A stretch of 64,000 nt of DNA, from assembly GCF_014960965.1 (NCBI RefSeq), contig NZ_CP063169.1, positions 3,133,581 through 3,197,580 of the forward strand, in the 5' to 3' direction. Under the pieces are notes generated by a model that saw nothing but the letters and a program-made list of their open reading frames with translations, searched no databases and had not been told where the DNA came from. Positions 17,531 through 26,475 of the stretch are shown here, one piece after another. A program made the position numbers and the translations under genes. Position 1 is the stretch's first letter. Every line of letters begins with the position of its first letter. The DNA comes from Ruania alkalisoli (GTDB lineage: Bacteria > Actinomycetota > Actinomycetes > Actinomycetales > Beutenbergiaceae).

Positions 17531-19140
17531 ACGAACGCAAACCACGCCTCGTCGTCGTGGTACAGAGCAAGATTACTGGGGACTCGAGGGTGCAGAAGTC
17601 CGCCCTGTCGGCTGCTCGTGCCGGGTGGGAGGTCGCACTGGTCGGCTTCGATGGCGTCGGTGGCGAGCCGCGTACCTGGCTGGGACCCGTGCGGGTCATC
17701 CGGCGCGGCATCGGGCGAGAGCACCGGGACGCGCTACTGGCTCGGACAGTTCGGGTCCGCCCCCCCCGGTACCCCGGCGCATACCGACACTCCTCTGAGC
17801 GACGGCGGGCCAGCCGCCGGCTCAGCCGGCGGATCCGTCGCGAACGCGAAGCCCTATCCGGCGACCGCTCACCGATCGGGGTGCTCCGCCGGGTCCTCCT
17901 CGAGGTTCGGCTGCTAGGCGCTCGGTTGCTGCACAAGGTCCGTGCCCTGGGAGCGGGCAGCCACCGCAGCATCGTCCCACCAAAGGATCCTGCCGATGTC
18001 GCGTGGCGGGAGGACCTGCCTGCATTCCTCGACTGGCGGGACGCGTTCGCGCCAGCGCTGGTCGAACTCCAGCCCGACGTCATCCACTCCAACGACCCTG
18101 CGATGATCGGCGTCGCGTACGAGGCCGTGAGCATGTTGCGCGCGCAGGGTCGTCGGGTTGGCTGGATCCACGACATGCACGAGCATGTCTCCGCGGTGGA
18201 CTGGGGCAGCCCGCTGCTCACTGCTGCGTACGTGGACCATGAGCGTGAATTCATCTCATCCCCGGACGCCCTGGTGACTGTCAGCCCTGAGATCTCCGAG
18301 ATGCTCACGGAGGAGTACGGCTTGAACACCCCACCCCTCGTGGTCCGGAATGCTCCCATAGCCGGGGTGGACGCCAGCAGTGCACCCAGTCTGCGCGAGA
18401 CGATCGAGCTTGAGGACGGCGTCCCCCTGATCGTCTCCAGCGGCTCAGTCGACCCTCGTCGCGGCATCCAGACGGTTATCGAAGCGCTGCCGACGTTGCC
18501 TGGCGTCCACATCGCTATCGTCACACGGGAGTCCCCACGCGTGCATGGGCCGCTGCGCGACCTATTCCGGCTGGCCCGTCGGCTCAACGTCCGAGACCGT
18601 CTGCACGTGGCCCCGTACGTCGACATGTTTCAGATCCCCGGGTACCTTGCCTCAGCCGACATCGGAGTCTTCGCCGGGATCCACTACCCCAACTACGAGG
18701 CATCGCTGCCCACCAAGCTCACCGAGTACCTGCACGCCGGACTCCCTCTGCTGGTCAGCGACCTGGCGACGCCGGCCGCCTTCGTTAACAAGCACGGTGT
18801 CGGAGAGTCCTTCGTGGCCGAAGACCCTGACGACCTGGCCCGAGCAGTCAGGACCCTGCTCGGCAGCCTCGAGCGGTACCAGCAGGCAATCACGGCACCA
18901 CTGCTCGAGGAACTGTCCTGGCAGCATCAGGCCCGCCCACTGGTCGAGTTGTACACGACAGTGTCCGGGATCAGTCCTCCGGCACCGGTGCCGACCCCAC
19001 CGTGGGAGGTCGTCGAACAGGATGAGGGCCCCGTCGACCCATGGCCTGCGCTGAAACCGGTACACGAGCACCGCGCCCCCACCTCAGAGCCGGTGCAGGA
19101 GCCGCAACCCAGCCTGGAGGCCCTCGACGAGTTGCGCTGA
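17527..19140 (+). CDS. GT4 family glycosyltransferase with proline-rich tail
   Basis: 537 aa from GTG 17527 (AGGA 8 nt upstream), overlapping the previous stop. Opening motif SKITGDSRVQKSALSA, a long Arg-rich helical stretch at about 80-130 that separates parts of the N-terminal domain, then PDVIHSNDP and HDMHEH, and in the C-terminal domain SSGSVDPRRGIQTVIEAL and LPTKLTEYLHAGLPLLVSD. The last 60 residues are Pro/Glu-rich and outside the catalytic domains. Its 3' end overlaps an antisense small gene by 57 bp. Shares the same unusual build with the GTs at 23462 and 25039, which are evidently paralogs. Confidence 0.87.
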   Translation: MNERKPRLVVVVQSKITGDSRVQKSALSAARAGWEVALVGFDGVGGEPRTWLGPVRVIRRGIGREHRDALLARTVRVRPPRYPGAYRHSSERRRASRRLSRRIRREREALSGDRSPIGVLRRVLLEVRLLGARLLHKVRALGAGSHRSIVPPKDPADVAWREDLPAFLDWRDAFAPALVELQPDVIHSNDPAMIGVAYEAVSMLRAQGRRVGWIHDMHEHVSAVDWGSPLLTAAYVDHEREFISSPDALVTVSPEISEMLTEEYGLNTPPLVVRNAPIAGVDASSAPSLRETIELEDGVPLIVSSGSVDPRRGIQTVIEALPTLPGVHIAIVTRESPRVHGPLRDLFRLARRLNVRDRLHVAPYVDMFQIPGYLASADIGVFAGIHYPNYEASLPTKLTEYLHAGLPLLVSDLATPAAFVNKHGVGESFVAEDPDDLARAVRTLLGSLERYQQAITAPLLEELSWQHQARPLVELYTTVSGISPPAPVPTPPWEVVEQDEGPVDPWPALKPVHEHRAPTSEPVQEPQPSLEALDELR

Positions 19141-19530
19141 GCGGTTCCGTCTGCCGGCCCGCCAGGCGAGCGGAACGGACTCGGCATCGAGAGCAACGAC
19201 CACCTGGGCATCAACGAGCAGACCGCGTACTCGCGCATCCCGCCACGCTGCTCGCGCGAATCGTGCGCTGACAGTTCGGCGTAAGAGCACGTCACGGACG
19301 TGGCCGGGTGCCTCGCGCCGACCGATCCGGCGCCGCGTCGGGACGGGCTCAGTGGACAGCTCAAGCCAGCAAACCATCCCCATCGGCTGCGCATCTCTCG
19401 TAGTGAATCGGCCGAAACATACGACCACGAACGCCGCAGCGGCGTTGCCGGCGAGTCTGTACGCCTCCTGGGCTGCTACCGCTCCCTCGACTGTCGCCGC
19501 GAGCATCACGGCCACGCTCCCGCGCGTCAT
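19084..19530 (-). CDS. Small uncharacterised protein, possible glycosyltransferase N-terminal remnant
   Basis: 148 aa. The ATG overlaps the stop of the upstream GT gene as ATGA, so it is probably translated. The protein has an Ala-rich start, AFVVVCFGRFTTRD, and near the end LLVDAQVVVALDAESVPLAW. That last segment resembles ADVVVANDADTVPLAF of the GT at 39327-40451, where it belongs to the N-terminal GT-B domain. There is no C-terminal nucleotide-binding domain, and the stop lies inside the convergent GT gene. It may therefore be a decayed GT or a split-off domain. Function unknown. Confidence 0.45.
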   Translation of the reverse strand: MTRGSVAVMLAATVEGAVAAQEAYRLAGNAAAAFVVVCFGRFTTRDAQPMGMVCWLELSTEPVPTRRRIGRREAPGHVRDVLLRRTVSARFARAAWRDARVRGLLVDAQVVVALDAESVPLAWRAGRRNRSAQLVEGLQAGLRLLHRL

Positions 19531-20849
19531 GACGGACTTCTCGCGGCTAACGCCTCCCTCAAGGCACGGATCCGCGGCACGAGCTGGCGGTCACGCCGGT
19601 AGCGCATACCGAAGTCGCGAGCACGCGCGAGCTGTTTCGGTGTCGCCGACCGGGCAAATCGCCAGCCAACCCCCAGCGCCGAGGCGACGCTCGCGGCGTC
19701 GACTTCGTCCACCGGAGCCCAGAGCGGGTGCCCCGTCAGAACATCGGCGACTGCGTTCTGAGGGGCGTGCACGGACACGATCGGCCGACCGATCGCCAGG
19801 TACTCGAATACCTTACCGCTGGTCACATACGCCCCGGCGCCCAGCGCCAGCACCAGCACATCGACACCGTCATAGAACCTCGCGACGTCACGCTTGGGCA
19901 CGGCACCGACGAACTCAACATCGGAGTCGGCGCCCCGAGCGATGACAGCGCGGAGGTCGGTGTCCCCGCCCGCGAAGTAGCCGAGATAGCCGGCCAAGCG
20001 CAGGCGCGCGTCCGAGGGCAGGTCACCGCGTTCCTTCGCTAGCGCCCATCCCTGGACCAGCACCTCCAGTGGCACTTTGCGTGTGATCGTGCCGAGGTAA
20101 CCGAACGTCGGTGGAGCGCCAGACCTCGCCTCAGCGGCGTGCCCTGTCCCCCCCGCGACCAACCCGGGATCCCATCCATTGGCGACCACATGCATCCGCC
20201 CCGAGTGCTCGGGATACCTCGTCGCGTACCACTTGCGGATCGGTTCGTTGACGAACCAGACCTCGATGGCTCCCGCCACGGAGCGCCGCTCGACCCGGCC
20301 AATCCGGCTTCGTCGGCCGGCGACCGTACGGCCACTAAACACGTCGAGACTCCACGCATCGCGGAAGTCCAGCGCGTAGGGCACCCCACGTTCATGCAGC
20401 GCCGTGGCCGCGGCGAAGGTGACGTACGGATTGGCCGTAGCGACGACGAGGTCCACCGGGTCCCGTTCGTGGATCCGGTGCGCCGCCGCCACGAGGGGCC
20501 GTCGCCACGGCCCGTAGCCACGCTCAGGGAACGGCAACTGGTCCAGCAGCGACCGACACCTGCTCCACAACTGCGGCAGGTGCACACGCAGCCGTGAGTA
20601 GGACCGTATATCGGGCTCCTGCGCCGGCCAGACGAATGGGATCCGGACAACCTCGACCCGCGGGTCGATCTCCGCCTCCAGGGACTCGTCGGCACCGGTG
20701 TACAGCTCGAAGGTCTCCCGGTTCGCGGTCAGTACCGTAACCCGCCAGCCGGCACGGGCAAACTCGTTTGCTGTCGCCAGGGCCCGGTATACACCGCCGC
20801 CACGGCACGGAGGAAAGCCCCACGCGACGTAGAGCAGATGGCGCTGCAT
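19527..20849 (-). CDS. GT4-type glycosyltransferase, WGFPP group
   Basis: 440 aa from ATG 20849 (GGAGG 12 nt upstream, slightly long spacing). The N-terminal glycine-rich acceptor loop reads WGFPPCRGGGVYRALATANEF. VVATANPYVTF, LDFRDAW and VWFVNEPIRKWY follow, then GYLGTITRKVPLEVLV at the start of the C-terminal domain and SGKVFEYLAIGRPIVSV with the nucleotide-contacting Glu. A paralog with the same order of motifs is at 28469-29797 on the other strand. It is the only leftward GT between 16.4 and 31.5 kb and is divergent from the GT at 20968. Confidence 0.85.
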   Translation of the reverse strand: MQRHLLYVAWGFPPCRGGGVYRALATANEFARAGWRVTVLTANRETFELYTGADESLEAEIDPRVEVVRIPFVWPAQEPDIRSYSRLRVHLPQLWSRCRSLLDQLPFPERGYGPWRRPLVAAAHRIHERDPVDLVVATANPYVTFAAATALHERGVPYALDFRDAWSLDVFSGRTVAGRRSRIGRVERRSVAGAIEVWFVNEPIRKWYATRYPEHSGRMHVVANGWDPGLVAGGTGHAAEARSGAPPTFGYLGTITRKVPLEVLVQGWALAKERGDLPSDARLRLAGYLGYFAGGDTDLRAVIARGADSDVEFVGAVPKRDVARFYDGVDVLVLALGAGAYVTSGKVFEYLAIGRPIVSVHAPQNAVADVLTGHPLWAPVDEVDAASVASALGVGWRFARSATPKQLARARDFGMRYRRDRQLVPRIRALREALAARSPS

Positions 20850-20967
20850 GAGGGTGAACGACCTCCGTGGACGGCTCATACGCTGCTGAGCGAGGACGCG
20901 GCTACAGTATCGTGTCCGGGCAGGCAGCAGACGAGACCACACGGGTCCGGCGGAAGGTGAGGTCGAG

Positions 20968-22218
20968 GTGACAGACGCACGCGCTCAGTCCGCCCTTCGG
21001 CGGCTCTGGCGGCGACTCCCTGCACCCGTCCGCAGGCGCGCGCGGACTCTTGCAGGCCGTCCGCCCACGCCAACGGCGCGTCCGGCTCCGGCGCCCGCAC
21101 CCAAGCCGCTACCCGAACCGGTGACGCTCCCGGACGATCTCCCCGACCGGCCGCAACCACGCCCCGAGGCGTCCGTGCGTCTGTTCGTCGGACCAGCCAA
21201 CCATGCCGGCCAGGGCTACCGCTGGGCGCGCGCAGTCGAGCGGGACCGGCCGCAGGTGTCGGCGGTCGCGTTCGCGCCGACCCGCCCGGGCGGGTTCTCC
21301 TTCGCAATCGATTACACCGTCCCGCTGCCGGTCTACTGGGACAACGAGCTCTGGGCTCGTGACCAACTCGCCTACCTTGAGTCCTTCACACACGTGCTGG
21401 TGGAGGCACAGCAGCCGCTGCTAGGCCTACACCTGGACGAGGACTTCACCCGCGAGGTGGCCCACCTCGCCGACCACGGGGTACGCGCGGCCGCCATGTG
21501 CCACGGTAGCGACATCCGGCTTCCCAGCAGGCACGTGCAGGACAACCCATGGTCCCCGTTCCTGGTGCCGGGCTACCGTAAGACCGTCGAGCTCGAAGCC
21601 CTTGCTACCCTCAACGCCCAGCGGCTGACGGACCTCGGGATCCCTGTGTTCGTCTCCACGCCTGACCTGCTGGACGATGTCCCGGCGGCGCGCTGGTGCC
21701 CGGTGGTGGTCGACACCGAACGCTGGCACACCGAACGCAACGTCCGGCGGCCGGTCCCCGTGGTCGCGCACGCACCGAGCCGGCCGGAGGTGAAGGGCTC
21801 CGACCTGGTCGAACCGACGTTGCACGCGCTACATGAGGCCGGTGTGATCGAGTACCGGCGTATCTCCCGCGTACCGGCCCGGCAAATGCCGGAGATCTAC
21901 CGGGACTCCGACATCGTGCTGGACCAGTTCAGGATCGGCAGCTACGGGGTGGCCGCCTGCGAGGCGATGGCGGCTGGCTGCGTGGTGCTAGGGAACGTGC
22001 GTGAGCCAGTCCGCGAACGGGTCCGCGCCGCGACGGGGACCGACCTGCCGCTCGTCCAGGCAGACCCGGACACCCTCGAGGAGGTCCTGCGCGGCGTCGT
22101 CGCCGCGCCGGAGCGGGTCGCGCGGTTGGGCGAGGCGGGCGTAGCCTTCGCAAACCAGGTGCACGACGGCACCGTCTCGGCCAATGTGCTCCGGACGTTC
22201 CTGGACGGGCCCCGATGA
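20968..22218 (+). CDS. GT4-like glycosyltransferase of an uncommon type, tandem copy A
   Basis: 416 aa, GTG start with GAGG 5 nt upstream. After an Arg-rich N-terminus and an Ala/Pro linker (30-67) comes RLFVGPANHAGQGYRWARAVE at about 71-91, then MCHGSDIRLPSRH, FVSTPDLL, PVPVVAHAPSRPEVKGSD, IVLDQFRIGSYGVAACEAMA and a C-terminal helical end. The last motif matches the GT4 Glu-containing nucleotide site in place and spacing, while the N-terminal domain is short. Family is inferred as GT-B; a specific known family was not recognised. The next gene is a tandem paralog of the same length. First gene of a four-GT coupled run. Confidence 0.78.
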   Translation: MTDARAQSALRRLWRRLPAPVRRRARTLAGRPPTPTARPAPAPAPKPLPEPVTLPDDLPDRPQPRPEASVRLFVGPANHAGQGYRWARAVERDRPQVSAVAFAPTRPGGFSFAIDYTVPLPVYWDNELWARDQLAYLESFTHVLVEAQQPLLGLHLDEDFTREVAHLADHGVRAAAMCHGSDIRLPSRHVQDNPWSPFLVPGYRKTVELEALATLNAQRLTDLGIPVFVSTPDLLDDVPAARWCPVVVDTERWHTERNVRRPVPVVAHAPSRPEVKGSDLVEPTLHALHEAGVIEYRRISRVPARQMPEIYRDSDIVLDQFRIGSYGVAACEAMAAGCVVLGNVREPVRERVRAATGTDLPLVQADPDTLEEVLRGVVAAPERVARLGEAGVAFANQVHDGTVSANVLRTFLDGPR

Positions 22219-23465
22219 GCCGCGTCGGCGGGTGGGCAACCCGGCTCGTCCGGGCAGCAGCTGATGCGAGACGGTACCTGCCAGAGCCCGTGCGACGGGC
22301 AGTGACCCGGGTCAAGGACCGGCTCCCCCGGGTGCTCGTGGAGCGTGCGATGGGCCGCGAGGTGCACGTCGGCACGCTGCAGGTGCACACGCTCCCCACG
22401 GTGCGCGACGCTCCCGTCCGGCTTTTCGTCGGGCCGGCGAACTTCGCCGGTCAGGGCTACCTGTGGGCGCGCGCGGTCGAGAGTGAGCTCGGCACGGTCG
22501 CAGCGGTCTCCTTCGCCCCGGAACGGCCCGGCACGTTCGACTTCCCTGTCGACCTGGCCGTCCCGGAGCTGACCTACCTCGACGACTTCGAGTGGCACGC
22601 GCGTGCCCTCGACTACGTCCGCTCACATTTCACCCACGTGCTGTTCGAAGCCGCCCGGCCCCTGTTCGGCCGCACGCACAATCTCAACTTCCTGACCGAG
22701 TCGAAGCTCCTCACTCGGGCCGGGCTCCGCGTCGCGGTGATCGCGCACGGCACCGACGTGCGGCTGCCCAGCCGGCACGCCAACGACCCCGACTCCCCCT
22801 TCCGCAATGGCATCATCCCGGAAACGCCGCTTCTCGAGGACCGCGCGGCACGCAACGTGGCACGGATCGCAGCGTTCTCGGGCCCGGTGTTCGTCTCCAC
22901 CCCGGACCTCCTCCTGGACCTGCCGGACGCCACTTGGTGCCCGGTCGTGGTTGACGTCGAACGCTGGCGCACTACCCGCCCACCGATGCTGAGCGAGGTA
23001 CCAGTGGTCGTGCACGCGCCGAGCAAGTCGGCCGTCAAGGGCAGCAACCTGGTGGAGGAAGCCCTGCGCGGCCTGGTCGCCGAGGGAGCCGTGGAGTACC
23101 GCAGGATCGAAGGTATGTCCGCGGCCGAGATGACCCAGATCTACACGGAGGCCGACATCGTGCTGGACCAGTTCCGGCTGGGCAGCTACGGCGTGGCCGC
23201 GTGCGAGGCGATGGCAGCGGGACGGGTTGTGGTCGGGCACGTCGACGACCAAGTCCGCGACCACGTGCGCGCAGCCGGGCACGGCGAGATCCCGATCGTG
23301 CAGGCGCGGGGCCGCCAGATCGAGGAGGTGGTACGCGCGATCATCGCCGACCCGGACGCCGCCCGCGCGAAGGCAGCCGACGGTGAACGCTTCGTCCGGG
23401 CAGTCCACGACGGCGCCGTCTCGGCCGCTACACTCCGAAGTTTTCTCCAGGAAGGGCCGCAGTGA
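22215..23465 (+). CDS. GT4-like glycosyltransferase of an uncommon type, tandem copy B
   Basis: 416 aa, ATG overlapping the previous stop. It shares with copy A the motifs RLFVGPANFAGQGYLWARAVE (69-89), IAHGTDVRLPSRHAND, FVSTPDLL, WCPVVVDVERW, VHAPSKSAVKGSNLVEEAL and IVLDQFRLGSYGVAACEAMA. The N-terminal 65 residues differ and lack the Ala/Pro linker. Similar sequence, equal length and head-to-tail position point to tandem duplication followed by divergence, probably to different acceptors. Its stop overlaps the next GTG start. Confidence 0.78.
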   Translation: MSRVGGWATRLVRAAADARRYLPEPVRRAVTRVKDRLPRVLVERAMGREVHVGTLQVHTLPTVRDAPVRLFVGPANFAGQGYLWARAVESELGTVAAVSFAPERPGTFDFPVDLAVPELTYLDDFEWHARALDYVRSHFTHVLFEAARPLFGRTHNLNFLTESKLLTRAGLRVAVIAHGTDVRLPSRHANDPDSPFRNGIIPETPLLEDRAARNVARIAAFSGPVFVSTPDLLLDLPDATWCPVVVDVERWRTTRPPMLSEVPVVVHAPSKSAVKGSNLVEEALRGLVAEGAVEYRRIEGMSAAEMTQIYTEADIVLDQFRLGSYGVAACEAMAAGRVVVGHVDDQVRDHVRAAGHGEIPIVQARGRQIEEVVRAIIADPDAARAKAADGERFVRAVHDGAVSAATLRSFLQEGPQ

Positions 23466-25042
23466 CCGACTCCGCACCCCCGCACGTCGTCTATATGCCG
23501 GGCAACGACGTCCTGGTGGACTCCCGTGTGCTCAAGTACATCGCGAGCGCCGACGCGCTCGGACTGCGGGTGACCGGCATCGGCGTGGTCCGCAAGGGCG
23601 TGCACCGCACCTACACGATGGGCGAGGCACGCATCATCGTCGAGCCGGTGCCCTACAACCTGGGCGAGGAGGCCGGGCCTGTACCGGCCCGGGTCCGCCC
23701 ACTCGACCTGGTCATCCCCGACGAGCGCGCCTGGGAACGGCTGCAGGCGGCTCGCAAGGCCACCGCCCGTCGCCGTCGGGGCGCTCGGCGCGCCCTGTCC
23801 GAGCGCAAGCACGGTGCTCTGAGCCTGCCGGTCGCTCTGCTCCGCCAGGTACAGGTGCTGCTCGAACGGATCTACAACCGCGCCGTGGCCCTGCGTGTGC
23901 CACCGCCGCCGCCCGTCCCAGCAGGACCGGCCCAGGACGTAGAGTCCGCCCGAGATCGCGAGATCGCGCACTACCGCGAGTACCCCTCGCTGAGCCGCTG
24001 GCGTGAGGTACTGCCGCACGCACGGGCGGACGAGGTCGCGCTCGGGCGGCTGCTCGACGAGCTGCGACCGGACGTCATCCACGTGCACGACGTCTTCATG
24101 CTCGGCGTTGCGGCCAACGCCATCGATCGGGCTGCCGCGCAGGGGCGCACCGTGCGCCTCGTCTACGACGCCCACGAGTACATCGCCGGGGTCGCCGTCG
24201 TGCCAGCACGTACGATCGGCGCGTACTGCGACCTCGAGCGCGAGTTCGTCGGCCGCGCCGACCGCATCATCACCGTCTCACCGCCACTCGCACAGTGGCT
24301 GGCTCGCGACTACTCGCTGGAGCGGACTCCTGAGGTCGTGCTGAACGCCCCGCTGGTGGGTCACCCGCCGGAGGACTTCGACGACCTGCGCAAGGTGGTC
24401 GGGCTCGCTCCCGACGTGCCGTTGCTCGTGTACGGCGGCGGGGTGAACCGCGCGCGCGGCGTGCAAACCGCCGTGGCAGCGCTCGCGCACCTGCCGGGTG
24501 TGCACCTGGCCCTTGTGACCAACCGACCCAACGGCCCAGTCACCAAGGAGTTACTCACCCAGGCCCGGTCGCTCGGAGTGCTGGACCGGTTCCACGTCGC
24601 GCCGTTCGTGCCGGCAGAGCTGGTTACGCACTATTTCCGCAGCGCCACCATCGGGCTGAGCACTCTGCTGCACGCCCCGAATCACGACGTGGCGCTAACC
24701 AACAAGTTCTGTGAGTATCTGCTCGCTGGGCTGCCGATCATCACCAGCGACACTCCCGCGCAGGCTGAGATCGTCCGCGAGCGCAGCCTCGGGGATGTCT
24801 ACGCCGCCGGGGACGTCGCCGACCTGGTGCGGGCGGTCACCGACCTGCTGCCCCGCGTGGGCGAGGTACGGGATCGAATCCTCGGCGACGCGGCGCTGCT
24901 GCACGAGTTCTCCTGGGCGGCGCAAGCCGAGACGATCCGGTCCGTCTACGACGAGCTACTCGGCGGGCTGCCCGAGCGAGCCTGGGCCGAGGGCGTGACC
25001 AATCTCGACTCCCTCCAGGTGACGGAGGTGGAGCGGCCATGA
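23462..25042 (+). CDS. GT4 family glycosyltransferase (DxRVxK group)
   Basis: 526 aa, GTG start inside the previous stop (GTGA). Opens with MPGNDVLVDSRVLKYIASA. An Arg-rich insert lies near 95-115 (ARRRRGARRALSERK). PDVIHVHDVFMLG and VYDAHEYIAG follow. The C-terminal domain has YGGGVNRARGVQTAVAAL and LTNKFCEYLLAGLPIITSD with the conserved Glu. Closely similar in plan to the neighbours at 17527 and 25039, so these three seem to come from one ancestor. It is coupled to both neighbours by 4-bp overlaps. Confidence 0.88.
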   Translation: MTDSAPPHVVYMPGNDVLVDSRVLKYIASADALGLRVTGIGVVRKGVHRTYTMGEARIIVEPVPYNLGEEAGPVPARVRPLDLVIPDERAWERLQAARKATARRRRGARRALSERKHGALSLPVALLRQVQVLLERIYNRAVALRVPPPPPVPAGPAQDVESARDREIAHYREYPSLSRWREVLPHARADEVALGRLLDELRPDVIHVHDVFMLGVAANAIDRAAAQGRTVRLVYDAHEYIAGVAVVPARTIGAYCDLEREFVGRADRIITVSPPLAQWLARDYSLERTPEVVLNAPLVGHPPEDFDDLRKVVGLAPDVPLLVYGGGVNRARGVQTAVAALAHLPGVHLALVTNRPNGPVTKELLTQARSLGVLDRFHVAPFVPAELVTHYFRSATIGLSTLLHAPNHDVALTNKFCEYLLAGLPIITSDTPAQAEIVRERSLGDVYAAGDVADLVRAVTDLLPRVGEVRDRILGDAALLHEFSWAAQAETIRSVYDELLGGLPERAWAEGVTNLDSLQVTEVERP

Positions 25043-26454
25043 CCGACGAGCACGTAGTGATGGTGGTGGCCAGCGGGATCGCGAACGATGCGCGGGTGCG
25101 CAAGTCCGCCCTGGCCGTGGCCAACCTCGGATACCGGGTGACGCTCCTGTATGGTGAAATCGACGCCTCTGGACCGGTGGAGGGCACGCTTGGGCCGGTC
25201 CGCACGGTCGGCCTGCCGGTGGCTTACGCACTGCGCGACGCACGCGTGCAACGCCGAACGGCGCAACGGGAGTGGCGGCCCTGGCCCGCCTACCGCGACG
25301 CGGAGCACGAAGAGCGCAGTCGCCGGTCCCTTGATGCCCACCGTGCCGAGCACGGCGATGGGCCGGTGACGCTTGCGCGCCGGGTGCTGCACAAGGTGCG
25401 CCGTACCTCACGCGGCTGGCAAGATGCTGTCGCGCGGACCGCCTGGGGCAAGGTGGACGGGCTGCGGGCCAGGGTTGCCGGCCGACGGTGGCGGGCCGAG
25501 TTGCCCAACATCGTCGACCTCGAACGTGCTTTCGTGCGGCGGATGGCCGCCGAACAGCCGGACATCCTGCACGTGCACGACGTGCATCTACTCAGCGCCG
25601 GCGTCGCGGTCAAGACGCGCGCGGCCCGCGCCGGCCGAACGGTGCCGCTGGTCTATGACGCCCACGAGTACATCCCGGGCACGCGGGCGCGCACGGTGAT
25701 CGAGGAGCGGGCGCTACAAGGGATGGAGGCTGTCTGCATCCCGCACGCGGACGCCGTGATCACAGTGAGCGCACCCATCGCGGACGCTCTTCAGGAGCAC
25801 TACGGGCTCGCCGCCACACCGGCCGTCGTTCTGAACAGCCCTTCCATGACGGCTCCCTCCCGCAGCGACAAGGATGTCCGCGGCGCGGCCGGGGTCGCCG
25901 ACGGCGTGCCGCTGGTCGTGTACTCCGGGGTGCTCAACGAAAAGCGTGGGCTGCCAACCGTGGTACAGGCGCTCGCGCGGCTGCCCGAGGTGCACCTCGC
26001 CGTGGTGTGCGTGCCCGAGGCCACGCACTGGCGCGCGGCGCTGCTCGCCAAGGCCGCCCGCAAGGCGGGCGTCGAGGACAGGTTGCACCTCGTCGACCCG
26101 GTACCGCCGGACGAGATCCTCGCGTACCTGCGCACCGCCGACGTCGGTGTACATCCACTGATCGCAGGCCTGCCGAACCACGAGATGGCACTACCGAACA
26201 AGCTATTCGACTATCTGTTCGCGGGACTGCCGATCGTAGTCAGCGACTTGACAGTGATGGGCGCTTTCGTCCGCGAGAACGAGGTGGGCACAGCCTTCAC
26301 TCCCGGCGACGCGAAGGACTGCGCCAGGGCCCTCCAGGAGGCACTCGACGGTGCCGAGCGATACGGTGGTTCGGCCCGGTCGGACCAGTTCACCGAGCGG
26401 TTCTCGTGGGAGACGCAGGTGCGGCACCTGGCCGCTACATACAGCAACCTCTAG
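25039..26454 (+). CDS. GT4 family glycosyltransferase (DxRVxK group)
   Basis: 471 aa, ATG overlapping the previous stop. VASGIANDARVRKSALAVAN opens the protein; an Arg/Glu-rich helical insert follows at about 75-135 (including ARRVLHKVRRTSRGW, also seen as RLLHKVRALG in the GT at 17527). Then come PDILHVHDVHLLS, VYDAHEYIPG, YSGVLNEKRGLPTVVQAL and LPNKLFDYLFAGLPIVVSD, where Asp replaces the usual Glu of the EYL motif. Last GT of the 20968-26454 run; the secreted SpoIID protein starts 21 bp later on the same strand. Confidence 0.88.
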   Translation: MTDEHVVMVVASGIANDARVRKSALAVANLGYRVTLLYGEIDASGPVEGTLGPVRTVGLPVAYALRDARVQRRTAQREWRPWPAYRDAEHEERSRRSLDAHRAEHGDGPVTLARRVLHKVRRTSRGWQDAVARTAWGKVDGLRARVAGRRWRAELPNIVDLERAFVRRMAAEQPDILHVHDVHLLSAGVAVKTRAARAGRTVPLVYDAHEYIPGTRARTVIEERALQGMEAVCIPHADAVITVSAPIADALQEHYGLAATPAVVLNSPSMTAPSRSDKDVRGAAGVADGVPLVVYSGVLNEKRGLPTVVQALARLPEVHLAVVCVPEATHWRAALLAKAARKAGVEDRLHLVDPVPPDEILAYLRTADVGVHPLIAGLPNHEMALPNKLFDYLFAGLPIVVSDLTVMGAFVRENEVGTAFTPGDAKDCARALQEALDGAERYGGSARSDQFTERFSWETQVRHLAATYSNL

Positions 26455-26475
26455 CGGACCTGAAAAGGCGAGGAG

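Noticed and set aside
17115-18626. 503-codon minus-strand frame opposite two glycosyltransferases
   Set aside because: It translates to Ser/Arg-rich sequence without motifs, while the plus strand carries clear GT4 motifs and 4-bp overlaps.
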